A program made the position numbers and the translations under genes. The notes beneath the pieces are model-generated. The model did no database searches. It saw only the letters and a program-made list of their open reading frames with translations, and had not been told where the DNA came from. 64,000 nt of DNA from the NCBI RefSeq assembly GCF_020360975.1, contig NW_025408668.1, forward strand, positions 620,001-684,000, in the 5' to 3' direction. Of this stretch, positions 41,084 to 51,299 are shown in pieces. Source of the DNA: Hirsutella rhossiliensis. Taxonomy: Eukaryota > Ascomycota > Sordariomycetes > Hypocreales > Ophiocordycipitaceae. Each line of letters begins with the position of its first letter. Position 1 is the first letter of the stretch.

Positions 41084-43810
41084 GGGATGGCTCCGGACAG
41101 ACATATTGCAGGGATTATCGCGCTAAGCATGGGTTAAAAGCCATCGCGCCTTGACTACAACCTGAACGGGAATAATCGTTCATCGCCCCTTGCTAGGGTG
41201 CGCGTCGCAATAAGAATCGCGTTGTTCAGGTTCAATGGAGATCCAGCATCTCGTCCGACGCGAACGCGAACGCGATGGAGATCCAGTACCGCGACAGCCT
41301 CCCCGATGATGTCCGCTCCGGCTTCAACAAAGCTGTAGAAGCCCTACCGCAAGAGCATCTCCGCGCTCCTGTTACCGGTGACGAAGTGAACAGCCCCGAG
41401 GAAGCCCTTCACTGGTTCCAAAACTATGCATTCACCCAGGGTTTCGCTCTGGTCACTGCCAGCAAGGTACGCGACCGCCTGCGAGTGAATTGTATCCATC
41501 ACGGTAGAGGTACCGAAATACTCGAAAGCTGCCGGACATCGTCACAGAGGAGGGGACCGAAAGAAGGAGCTTACGTACACCAAGGCCAAGGAGTGTCCTT
41601 ATAGTCTTTATGTCTCCTACAAAACTATCCGGAGCGGCCGCGGAGGGATAGAAGAGCGAAAAGGCTGGGTGGTCGGTTTCACTTACGCGTACCATACGCA
41701 TCCGCCACTTCAAAATCCTTCCACTACGCCTGCCATAGATCCCGTATCCCAGAGCGGGCTGCGGCAGTCGATCTGGCCCTCGCGCATCGGACTGCCGGCC
41801 TGTCAGCAACTGAATCAACCCGGATTCTCGACCAACACGGCTTAGGCAACTGTCTTTCTGCAAAGGAGTTCTACAACCTGAGCCGGTCTGAAGGAGACGC
41901 AGCAGTCAAGAAGCGCTTGACGTCTTGCTCACTTGTTTGGAGTTCGAGGACTTCCGTGTTCGTTGCTTCTTCAAATACCTTCTTGACGACCAAGGACGAC
42001 AGACAGCGCGAGTACTCGAGCATCTGTTCTTCTGTTCTTCCGAGCAGATCCGCCTGGGTAGAAGATTCGTCAGCGGATTCCTCATGCAAACCGATGCGAC
42101 GTTCAACACCAATTGCCTCCACCTGCCTTTATCTGTCATAGTGGGAATCACAAACACAGGCAAGACATTTCCTCTGGCTTTCGCCTTTATAACATCTGAA
42201 TCAGCTGAAGCCTTCGAATTTGTGAATGCTCAATTGGCAGAACTGGTCTGGTACGATTAGAGCTGATCCTCAGGGTGAAGATGGGCAAATATTGCAGCTT
42301 TGTGAATGGCATGCCGCAGAGAACTTCAAGAAGCGATTGTTAGACTCGGGCAAATATACGAAGGAACGAAGGAAGAGCTACTTCGGTTCGTTTGGGATTA
42401 CATACAAGCTCCCGATGAGGCGCGACTTGAAGAACGGCGAGGCGAGCTGCTCGCAGAAATTCGGGAGCCGGAACGCCTTTATCTCAAGAATAATTGGCAA
42501 CCGAAAGAGCGCCAATTTGTCCGAGCACACACACAGTACCCGAACCTCGGATGTAACAGCACGCAGAGGAACGAAAGCTACCATGTCGTGGTCAAACAGT
42601 CTCTCAACAGGCAGCTTCCTGCAGGCATCCTGTCAAAACTGGCCGAAAGCTTGAAGAAATTAACTCAAAAAATCACTGAAGACGAGGATCGGAGCAGGGC
42701 TGACGTCCCAAGGCTGTTGGACCGAGCTGCTTTCCGCCTTCTTATCGGGAAGGTTCCACACTATGTTCTGAGCAAGCTAGCTCCGGAGTGGGAGGCAGCA
42801 AAGCTCTAAGATGGAGGCAAAACACTGAGCTCGAGAAGGAGCGTAAGGTATTGGGCCTTCTCAACGAACCTGGATGTCCCTTCGCGTGTGAGTTCCCACT
42901 CAGATACGGCCTGCCCTGTCGACACTGGCTGTACGAGGCTGTTGTCAGGTCCTGGCCTGTCCCACTCAATGTCCTTCATCCACGCTGGTTACTCGACGGA
43001 CCTGCGGTGGTACGCAGCTGGACCATGTCTTATGCAAAGCAGCCAGCTCCCGAGGTCACAAAAAATCCAGGGAATCGTTACCAAGAATCCAAGATGGCGG
43101 TAGGAACATGGTTCTTCAATCGGGATTGGAGGTCGTTCAAGTACAGGGGAGCCTCGGCGGACAGCAGGCAGAGGAGTTCTCGAGACTCTTTTGCTTACAG
43201 AATGACCGTCTAATAGCAGATTTCCAGGCGCAGGTACAGTCAAGAGCCCTCCTGCCTCCGGAATTGCCGGAAGCACTGCATTCGCCTGGCTTGAAGAGGT
43301 TCAAATCGCACGGTAGCACGAAAAGGCGATCCATGACCGGCCGTGAGGCCGCAGAGCATACTGCCGCTCGAGCGGACCGAGCCACTTCGGATTTGCTGAA
43401 GGAGTTGATCAGCTTCCTGACCATTCCTCGACCCCGTCCTCTCCTTGGCAACTTCGCCACAGCTTCTTCGGGAAACGAGACGTAGTCGAACACGGAGCAC
43501 GAAGGATATAGAGAAGGCGACGACTGCTACTGGGAAGTCTCCAGATAGAGCGGGAAGGCCCGAAAGGTGAGGAACCCGATATGCCTAAGCCGCGGTGCAA
43601 GAAGCGGAAGGCTTCCAAGGAGGATGAAACGCAGTTGGAACTGCAGCAGCGGCCTACCCAGGATTGTATACTAGTGGATTTCCCTTCAGACTGAAAAATG
43701 GCACTTGTGCCCGTTCAGGTTGTAGTCAAGGCGCGATGGCTTTTAACCCATGCTTAGCGCGATAATCCCTGCAATATGTCTGTCCGAACCTGTCTGTCCG
43801 GAGCCATCCC
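41084..43810 (+). mobile_element. Mutator-like element 2 with long TIRs
   Basis: Long inverted repeats at 41084-41170 and 43710-43810 share GACAGACATATTGCAGGG, TTATCGCGCTAAGCATGG, AAAGCCATCGCGCC and ACTACAACCTGAACGGG. The right repeat has an extra 13-14 bp near its outer end (a second ACAGACA unit). The outer 9-mers GCATTTCCC and GCCTCTCCC match at seven of nine positions and might be a decayed target duplication. Internally the element encodes a SWIM-finger transposase. Confidence 0.8.
41275..43490 (+). pseudogene. MULE 2 transposase with SWIM zinc finger, frameshifted
   Basis: The N-terminal DNA-binding part reads ALHWFQNYAFTQGFALVTA, then RDRLRVNCIHHGRG. The catalytic region has MQTDATFNTNCLHLPLSVI (Asp), ITNTGKTFPLAFAFITSES and CEWHAAENFKKRLL. 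Helical C-terminal parts follow (RFVWDYIQAPDEARLEE, YPNLGCNSTQRNESYH). The SWIM motif CPFACEFPLRYGLPCRHWLY lies near 42880-42945. The frame shifts near 41500, 41930, 42240, 42350 and 42790. The second catalytic Asp region is the most damaged. Confidence 0.7.
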
Positions 43811-43924
43811 GCCTCTCCCTCCTCGATCTATGTAGATCTGGTCGTTTGTCAATCGCCAGGATAATGTGCTGTAGTTCTCGATTCATCAACACGTTGCTTG
43901 CCATAAACCAAATATTCTCAAGTG

Positions 43925-44162
43925 GGGTATTCAGGAATAACTTGAACGTCTATATAAATAACATCTCCTTCAGGGCAAGCCCGGCCCTCTCATGCCTTCT
44001 CATTACAATAAGTCAGCATCTCGCTCTCTCTATCATTGAAGATCACCGCATTTCGACATGCAAGACAAGATTACTACTGAGGATGTGGTCGAGGCAAGTG
44101 TCGTGTTTGCCGTGACCACGGTCTTTCTAGCTCCTTATCTGTACAGGACGATCAGAGTCAAT
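43925..44162 (+). pseudogene. Promoter and first codons of a paralogue of the 651-1556 membrane protein
   Basis: The TATA region ACGTCTATATAAA, the CATGCCTTCTCAT leader and the start MQDKIT at 44058 match the gene at 1.6 kb. So does the first membrane segment (VVFAVTTVFLAPYLY). The match is cut at 44162 by the end of a hAT element. Only about 35 codons remain. Confidence 0.75.
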
Positions 44163-45900
44163 CAGGGATGGACATCTTACGAATCTATCGAATCGAACGC
44201 CAAGACTTGGCGTTCGAATCGAATAGTGCCTCTGCAGATTCGCATCGAATCGAACGCGTGAAAGTTCTTGTGCCTTCGATTCGACCTCGAATCGAATGTG
44301 TCTCCAGTAGATTCGCATCGAATCGAACGCGTCTCCTGTAGATTCGATATCTATCGAATGCCAGGTTCGATCGAATTCGATACGAATTCGATCGAACGTG
44401 GGACTTCAGCGGAGATCGGGGCATCAAACGTGCGTTGCACCGACATGTCTTTGCCACCATCACGAGGGCTACTACATCCCTCGACTTAAGAAGTGCCAAG
44501 GGGTGTACAGACATCATGGCTGCATCAGATGAGACGTCGAAAGCACGGTCAATTGCTGTCCTAACAAACTGGTCAAATGTCACTCGGCCCTTCAGCGACG
44601 CAAGAGCATCAACCCATTGATCTTCGTTGAGGCTAAACAGCGGCAGTGAAGGCGTGTAGATCCCAGCTTTACTCCACGATCGAATGCATTGAGCCATCGC
44701 TACGATCTCCCTCCGCAACCGGCTTCGCAATGGTGCCGTCATACGTCCTGCACTGCTAAACGTCCTCTCGCTTTCCGCGGACGTCGATGGAATCGTAAGC
44801 ATGTCTACTGCCATCAAAGACAGTCGCGGATATCGGCTCCGGTTGATCTTCCACCAGTCAATCGGTCTGCTTCTGTAGTGGTGGCTGTTGACGACGTCCT
44901 CGGCACAATATCGAGCATATTCGTCATCACCAGTCGCTCCGCCGTAGACGGTTTCGTCTTTCGGTTACTCTTGCGGGCACCTGACGCTCCGAACGAGCCC
45001 TGGTTGAATGGCGAACCAGCTACAGTCCTAGCAAGTCTCCGCTCAATGTAATCCATGGAGGCCTCATCAGACGTAGCGAGGATCTCGTTGTCAACGTCGC
45101 GCTCCCTATACTTCTCCCAGATCTCCAAGAGCTTTGCTTCGTATTCCAACCGCCAACTCTTCGTCTTCCGAGAGGGTACTCGAGACCACAGTTGATCGAG
45201 AAGGCGCCACTTTTTCGCAGGATTGAAGACAACAGCCCCGACATATGCAGCGCTAGTCAGCCGGCTGTAATATTTATGCAGCTTCTTCCATCCGAGCTTG
45301 ATATAGACCTTGAGAAGCCTGCGGGTCCTGCTATCGAGCCCGTCATAAATGGCTACTTCGACGTCCTTCTTCTCCCTGGTCACTGGATCCTCAACCTCTT
45401 CGAAGATTGTGCCTTCGATAGCACTTTCGAGGTGGTCAAGTAAGATCTCAAAGACAGGGAAGTATTCATCGAAACTGCCACATGTGGACCTACCACCGGG
45501 AACACCGCTGCCCTGAAGTTGCTTGTTGGCAATCTCGAAAGGCTTCAGAAGCTTGACAAGTACCCCGATGACTTTCCAGTCGTACGCACTTAAGCGGTAT
45601 TGCAGAACTGCCGGCTTCGTTCTGTCACAGAGGCCCTCGGTTTCCCACCGGTTCTGAACGTCATTGAAGAAGGTATTGAGCGCCGGGCGGAGTCGAAGAG
45701 CCCGTTCCATCATACGCATGTCCGAGTTCCACCGGGTGGCATTGTTGAAGGCCCAGTGAAGTGTTGTTCCGTGGCCGGATTCCTTGCGTTGAGACTGATA
45801 GAGGAGAGTAGAATGTGGCGGAGCTACGGTCTGCATCTGCAAGGCCGCATGACTCACACCACCCATGCCGGCCAGGGAACAGTTGGAAGCAACATCCCAC
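44163..45900 (-). mobile_element. hAT transposon 3, truncated, with subterminal repeats
   Basis: The left end CAGGGATGGACATCTTACGA begins exactly where the membrane-protein paralogue is cut. From 44175 to 44400 many ATTCGAATCGAACG-type repeats form the subterminal zone where hAT transposases bind. The transposase lies on the minus strand at 45866-44500. No matching right end is seen before the decayed gene at 45.94 kb, so the element is truncated on that side. Confidence 0.75.
44450..45866 (-). pseudogene. hAT 3 transposase, C-terminal two thirds
   Basis: From 45866 the frame reads HWAFNNATRWNSDMRMMERA, DWKVIGVLVKLLKPFEIAN, a central helical domain (KVYIKLGWKKLHKYYSRLT, VGAVVFNPAKKW) and a Ser/Thr linker. 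One base is lost near 44870, after which the dimerisation domain continues: WWKINRSRYPRLSLMAVDML, PSTSAESERTFSSAGRM, MAQCIRSW. The first catalytic Asp region and the BED finger are missing. Confidence 0.75.
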
Positions 45901-45939
45901 CCCTTCGTCCTATTGTGGCTGTTCTACCCCGGACGCATG

Positions 45940-46290
45940 TGGAGCTGTCGTGCATAAGCCGTCAACCAACCTGCAGCAACACGTCCACAACCTTCCTCAC
46001 ATTGAGAACCAACAGCGATATTTGGAGCAACGCGGAACTGGATGCCGATTTCGTCCGTTTGCCCGCCGCGCCAGGACAGCATCGCTGTTGGTGTGCATGT
46101 ACCTAAAAGTAGAGTCCTTGAAATGCATCTCGAAGCGGACGCGGTCTGGCAAGGTGGATTCTGGCTCTTGGTCACTTTCTCACCAACGACTCCGAGACCC
46201 CGCGTCGCCCGCCTTCATTTCCTTCCTCTTCTCATCTTCTGTTATACTTTACAGTACCCCGTCACTATCATCTCTACATTGCCCCCATCC
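45940..46290 (-). pseudogene. Decayed gene family, copy (iii), 5' part and upstream region
   Basis: The block GAACCAACAGCGATATTTGG, the ATG at 46099 behind GTAC, and the upstream block (TCTTGGTCACTTTCTCACC, CTCCGAGACCCCGCGTC) match copies (i) and (ii). The 3' part has been replaced by hAT 3 sequence. Confidence 0.5.
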
Positions 46291-46455
46291 GCACAGCCGT
46301 CGGCGGGAGGCCAGGCGCCCGCACCCTTGTAGCTGGCCATTGACACGCTCATGTTATGATTGAATCAACGGCGTCTCAGCTCCTGACACAGCAAGTCATA
46401 TGGACAATACTGTATGTGACGATTGAGCAATGATTGGACAGAATGTCCCCCACTA

Positions 46456-48382
46456 AGGGATTTTCCGGTGATCTGCCGGATCTGGCGATTCGCCGGATTT
46501 TGGGCTCATTGCATTCCAGCAAAGAACTGAGAATAACTTCACGAATACTATTTGAATTGTTCTAAAATCTTATAAGAGCAGTTAATAATGCTCAAAGATG
46601 CCACTCAATCTTTTTGAAGTCATCCAGCCATCGAGGTCGTCTTCTGTTACTCTCCGATCGCGCAAGTCCCCGAAATGCACCCATTGCCTCCCGATCACTA
46701 TCAACAGCTAAAGAGGGCCTTTGAGGACAGGATATGTCGTTTGAAGTTATCATTGCCTTATTATTTGCGTTATTATATAGTGTGTTTGGTACCTGCAATG
46801 CTATGGCCCGCTCTGGTGTGAACGGAAGAGTGACAATTTTTGCAGCGTGAACATCCTGACTCCTCTCGCGACCCTCAGAAGCCACCCGTCGCTCATTCTG
46901 CATTTTCTGTGGCTTTTCCACTTTCAAAATCTTCAGCTCTTGTTAATAATGCCAATTTATCTCCTTATTTTGCTTCACGGCCTCCGTCATCCGTCGTTTT
47001 CTCCCAATTTCCGCCTCTCATTGCTTCCTCTTCTCTAGAGCGAGCTTTTGCTCCGCTGCCTTCTGCTGTCGCTGAAGCTTTCGGGCCTCCTTCTTCAGAG
47101 CCTCCTCTTTCTTTTGAGTCCTTTCACTGTCATTTTTGGCGAGCTTGAGCCACAATTTTAGAGCTAAACACCTCGTCTGCACTAGAATCTGTACAGCAGA
47201 AGAGATCATCTTTGAAGCCTTACCGGTCTGCCTGCGCTGGTTCTTGTGACTACTTGTTCTCTGCATACTTTAACTCTCATATCAAGCACTTAAAACTCAT
47301 ATTGAGGGCTCCCGAGGGTGCTGCTCAGCCTTCGGCTGTTGCGGCCAGCATCAACAGAGGACTTCTCGACTACTTCCTGAAATGCGTTCCAAAACACAGT
47401 CTAGATCTTCGATTTCAGCAATCCAATGAACCTTTTACCAAAGGCGATAAGCACAACCGTTTCGAGCTTTCACCCTGGTAAACCGGTCGAACGTACCGGT
47501 GAGCTGCTCATTTCCAATATTGTGATTCGTCCACCTCGTTTTTGACGTGTTAAAAATATTTATTGACGACTTGATTCACGTTTCACGAACCAAAGTCCAG
47601 AGTTTGTGCTGGCTTGTCTTGGTGGATGAGAAATGGGGCAGCGATGCCATCTCTTGACTGACGCACATCTTGAACGTAAGGGAGGATGGGTTGCCATTTT
47701 AATACGCCGAGCAATTTTGCCTTGTTTTCTTATAATAAGAGGAATACCCTGTTCGTTCAAATGCTCATAAGGAATAGAAAGCCCATTTCATCCATGTTAT
47801 ACGTGTTTTAGGGTAGGGTGTCGAATTTCTCAATTTTCGTGCACGTCTTTCCTTGTCAGGTGTGAAAGGAGCCTCGCGCACTGAATTTCAAGCTAAAATA
47901 AACCTTACATTCAGATGCATAGATAGGTTCTTTTCAGAAGATGCTTGTACCGTCGAATCACGTTCAATCTGGCTCATTACGGGTGCGTAGAATGAAGTTA
48001 TCCAGCTCGCCCTTCAACCCCATTTTTGCAGTATCCTGAGCCAAGTTCTGCACTATGGATAGAATGGGAGAATCCCACATGATTAAAGCCTACGATGAAA
48101 GCCAATAATGTTCTGTTTTGCTGTATTGGCTGAAATGACTTACACAATCTGTCGGCATCCTATTTTGGCCGTTGCTTGGTTTGATGTCAGCACCGCAGCG
48201 CATTGCCCCTAGATAAAAGTTCTAAATATATGCCAGACTTTCACTGCTTCTGATGATTCAGGAAATCAAAGGATACGTCAATTGGCACCGTTGTTGTTGA
48301 GCTATTGTCGATTGATGTTGAGCGTGCGAAGTCGCCGCAATCCGGCAGATCACCAGATCCGGCAGATCATCGGAAAATCCCT
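46456..48382 (-). mobile_element. Fot1/pogo-like transposon flanked by TA
   Basis: Inverted ends AGGGATTTTCC...GATCTGCCGGATCTGG (46456 onward and 48382 backward) match over about 50 bp with a few differences and are flanked by TA on both sides. The length of 1.93 kb is that of Fot1-class elements. The internal region on the minus strand has a transposase-like basic tail (KASKMISSAVQILVQ, KKEEALKKEARKLQRQ, EQKLALEKRK) near 47220-47020 and LNEQGIPLIIRKQGK near 47750. The gene is badly degenerate. Confidence 0.75.
46560..47800 (-). pseudogene. Degenerate pogo-type transposase
   Basis: Only patches of coding sequence remain: LNEQGIPLIIRK near 47757, the spacing to the C-terminal coiled tail near 47260-47020, and a helical segment near 46900-46600. 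The DDE catalytic residues could not be found, so the assignment rests on element ends, size and the basic tail. Confidence 0.4.
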
Positions 48383-48934
48383 TAATGAGCTGTTGCACTG
48401 TTGTGAAGCCAGAATCGCCCGCGGGTACGGTCACGGGCACCCATGATCGGGGAAGGGTCTAGGAGCGACACCCCGCGTTTTCTGTGCCCAACGTAAGTTA
48501 CCTTCCCCTTGCTTCATACGGTCTAGGTACAGGGATAATAAAAATCGCGTACAGGACGGCTAAGGGGGCTCGGACATGCTATCTATGCATGCCACCCGAA
48601 AAGGGGCGTGCAGACTTTAACCTTGTGCGAGGCTGACCCTAGCAGAATCAGGGTTTGTGCAGTGAATCTGGCTTGCAACCCTGGGCGGAGCCTGCCCATA
48701 ATTCGCAACGGGGTCAGGGCAATGTTTGCAACTTCAATCCTAACCGGTTAGGGCCTTGACGGATGCCACCATCCACCGCCAGCACAGCTTGGTCACAGGT
48801 TATGAGCTCTGCTTCTCAAAGCTCTCTGGGCGATGTTATGCAGTAATAGCCTGCCGCTCAGATCCCACAACTCAGACCTGGCTCAGTCGCACGATCCGCA
48901 TGACTGACCGCAGGTGCTGTAGCATTCGGGGTCA
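48383..48934. other. No supported gene
   Basis: Noncoding GC-moderate sequence leading into the minisatellite. Its last part (from 48899, GCATGACTGACCGCAGGTGC) recurs inside the array. Confidence 0.35.
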
Positions 48935-49650
48935 CACATAGTCCCAGGACATACACGGTCCCAGGACACACACGGTCCCAGGACACACAACGGTCCCAGG
49001 ACACACACGGTCCCAGGACACACACGGTCCCAGGACATACACGGTCCCAGGACACACACGGTCCCAGGACACACATGGTCCCAGGACATACACGGTCCCA
49101 GGACACACCGCATGACTGACGGCAGGTGCTATAGCATTCGGGGTCACACATAGTCCCAGGACACACACGGTCCCAGGACACACATGGTCCCAGGACACAC
49201 ACGGTCCCAGGACACACAACGGTCCCAGGACACACACGGTCCCAGGACACACATGGTCCCAGGACACACACGTCCCAGGACATACACGGTCCCAGGACAC
49301 ACACGGTCCCAGGACACACATGGTCCCAGGACACACACGTCCCAGGACACACACGGTCCCAGGACACACAACGGTCCCAGGACACACACGGTCCCAGGAC
49401 ACACATGGTCCCAGGACACACATGGTCCCAGGACACACACGGTCCCAGGACATACACGGTCCCAGGACACACACGTCCCAGGACACACATGGTCCCAGGA
49501 CACACACGTCCCAGGACACGACACACACGGTCCCAAGGATACAAATGGATCCCAGGACATACATGGTCCCAGGGATCCCAGGACACACACGGTCCCAGGA
49601 CACAATTGGATCCCAGGACAGGACACACATGGTCCCAGGACACATCTGGG
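48935..49650. repeat. 17-bp minisatellite, about 40 units, with an embedded higher-order copy
   Basis: The unit GGTCCCAGGACACACAC is repeated with few variants (CATACAC, ACACATG, AACGG, a shortened ACGTCCC). At 49109-49157 the array is interrupted by a near copy of the pre-array flank (GCATGACTGACGGCAGGTGC..., compare 48899-48946), showing that flank plus array were duplicated together. The right end degenerates through GGATCCCAGG variants. Because 17 is not a multiple of three and the unit has no stop, all frames stay open; this is not evidence for a gene. Confidence 0.95.
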
Positions 49651-49910
49651 GTCTCAGGTCTCATCGAAGCCGGCCGTCGCCATTTCGACATCGTCCTCCC
49701 CGTGGCCGGCCATGACTCTCCGCGATGCAGCGCGGCGGTCGCTTTCCCGGACCACGGTTATATCTTGTACCGGTATGCTTTGGATGATCCTCTCCCTCTC
49801 CTTCGAAGCACTCATCTGCTGCGACTTGATGGCCCTGACCTGATTTTGCGGTGGTAGTGCGGCCCCGGAAAATACCCGCCCCTATTTATCCGTCTCGCCC
49901 CTCGTTCGGG

Positions 49911-50557
49911 TTACCAGGCGGCCTCCAGCTCGGCCGTCGAGCGCAGCACGGATTGTTGGAACCGACAGAGCTGTTGCATCATCGCCATGAGCTCCGGCGA
50001 CTTAGCCGCCATCTGATTCGAGTCCACTGCACCTCGGACAACGTCGATCAGCCGCGTTGCGTTTCCGATGCTGATAGACTGATACGTCACTGTAGATTCT
50101 GCGCCCGCATCGTCCCTCCCCACGTGTCCGACCGTCGGATAGCCATCTCCGGAGGTGGATGCCCATCTCTTGGCGTCGCGTTCTGCGTCTTCGGCTGGTC
50201 GTCGAAGCAGTTGCACGTTATTGATGAGACATGATATTCTCGGAGCCAGCGCCTTTCGCGCCCGCGCCCAGATGCTGTTGATGTCGCCCATTTCTTCGCA
50301 CAGGAAGAGCTCCCATGGTACAAATAGCGCAAGTTGCTGCACGGCTGCCTTTCAATGGTGAAAAAATTGGGATCTCCCATATCCGCCGGCGAAACGGTTT
50401 CCGCATAATCCCCGACGACACGAATCCTCATCGTCGTGGGCAAAGTCCTGCTCAGGTCGCCGTCAAGGCAGACGGTGGCCTGCTTTCCCGGCCGCCTGAG
50501 CACCTGAACCCAACGTCTTCCTGGCGGCCGCCCATCCTCGACAGGGCCTCTCCCCAA
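49911..50557 (-). pseudogene. Coherent orphan coding remnant, unknown family
   Basis: Two overlapping minus-strand frames join to a continuous-looking protein. The first part reads DGRPPGRRWVQVLRRPGKQA, LDGDLSRTLPTTMRIRVVGD and DMGDPNFFTIERQPCSN. The second reads LFVPWELFLCEEMGDINSIW, RISCLINNVQLLRRPAEDAE and ends LRSTAELEAAW. Composition is typical of a fungal nuclear gene, with one frame change near 50310. No family is recognised. It lies directly beside LINE sequence but does not look like LINE ORF2. Confidence 0.4.
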
Positions 50558-50589
50558 CCTGCACAGCTCCCGTCGTTGCTATCGCGTTT

Positions 50590-51110
50590 GAGTCTGACGA
50601 GCGATACGTAGTCGTACAGGTACAGGCCTAGCAGGAGCTCTCCACGGTGCTGATATGCCTTGACGTGGGAGCTCCTGAGGCCTGCTTCTTCGACGACGAT
50701 CGACCCATCCAGGGGATCATCTGCCAAGCCTCTCGCTGCGAGCCGTTGTAGAAACCTGTTTTTGAACACTTCGTTATACGCGCCCTTGACGTCGAAGCTC
50801 ACAAGACCAAGCACTTTTCCCATTCGCCATGTTTTGTAAATGTTCTCTTGCAGGAGCACGAGCCTGCTCTGCGAAACCCCTCTTCCTGGCTCCAAAGCGG
50901 TTAGTAGGCAACAGCCCAAACGTTTCCATCGCAAAGGAAATCCGCTCGGCCATCTGTTGCGAAGACCATTGCGCCACGCAGGCAAAAGTGGAACGCGCTC
51001 GCTGCAATTGACACATATCTGATGTCTGTCTTTCTTCCCGACACCATCACCGCCTCCAGAAGACTCCAAATGGGAGGGTAAAATAGTGTACGCCTGCGAC
51101 CGGAACAGAC
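50590..51110 (-). mobile_element. LINE reverse transcriptase fragment, N-terminal half
   Basis: In order on the minus strand: AERISFAMETFGLLPTNRFG with ARKR, LVLLQENIYKTWRMGKVL and GLVSFDVKGAYNEVFKNRFL (first catalytic Asp). RLAARGL follows and the similarity then fades. The frame changes once near 50880. It covers the part of the polymerase that precedes the fragment at 51.3-53.0 kb but lies downstream of it, so it is a separate insertion or a rearrangement. Confidence 0.65.
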
Positions 51111-51299
51111 TGCCACCGAAGACACAGTCGAACGAGCACGCCAAACCTCTAGTCGCAAAACGGGTTACAAGTTCTCAATATTAGCTAAAGAGTCACTAGA
51201 TGGACACACTTGGACTCTCAGCCATCGACCAGACAAGGAGTGCGCTGAGCACAACCACTCACCAAGCGGGGACCCGTCGGCGCGCCCAGTGCATCGCCG

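Noticed and set aside
48935..49650. CRISPR-like array
   Set aside because: Units are contiguous 17-mers without unique spacers, and the genome is fungal.
48858..49857. Long ORFs (up to 277 codons) on both strands across the minisatellite
   Set aside because: They follow from a 17-bp stop-free unit read in every frame; no start context or domain supports a protein.
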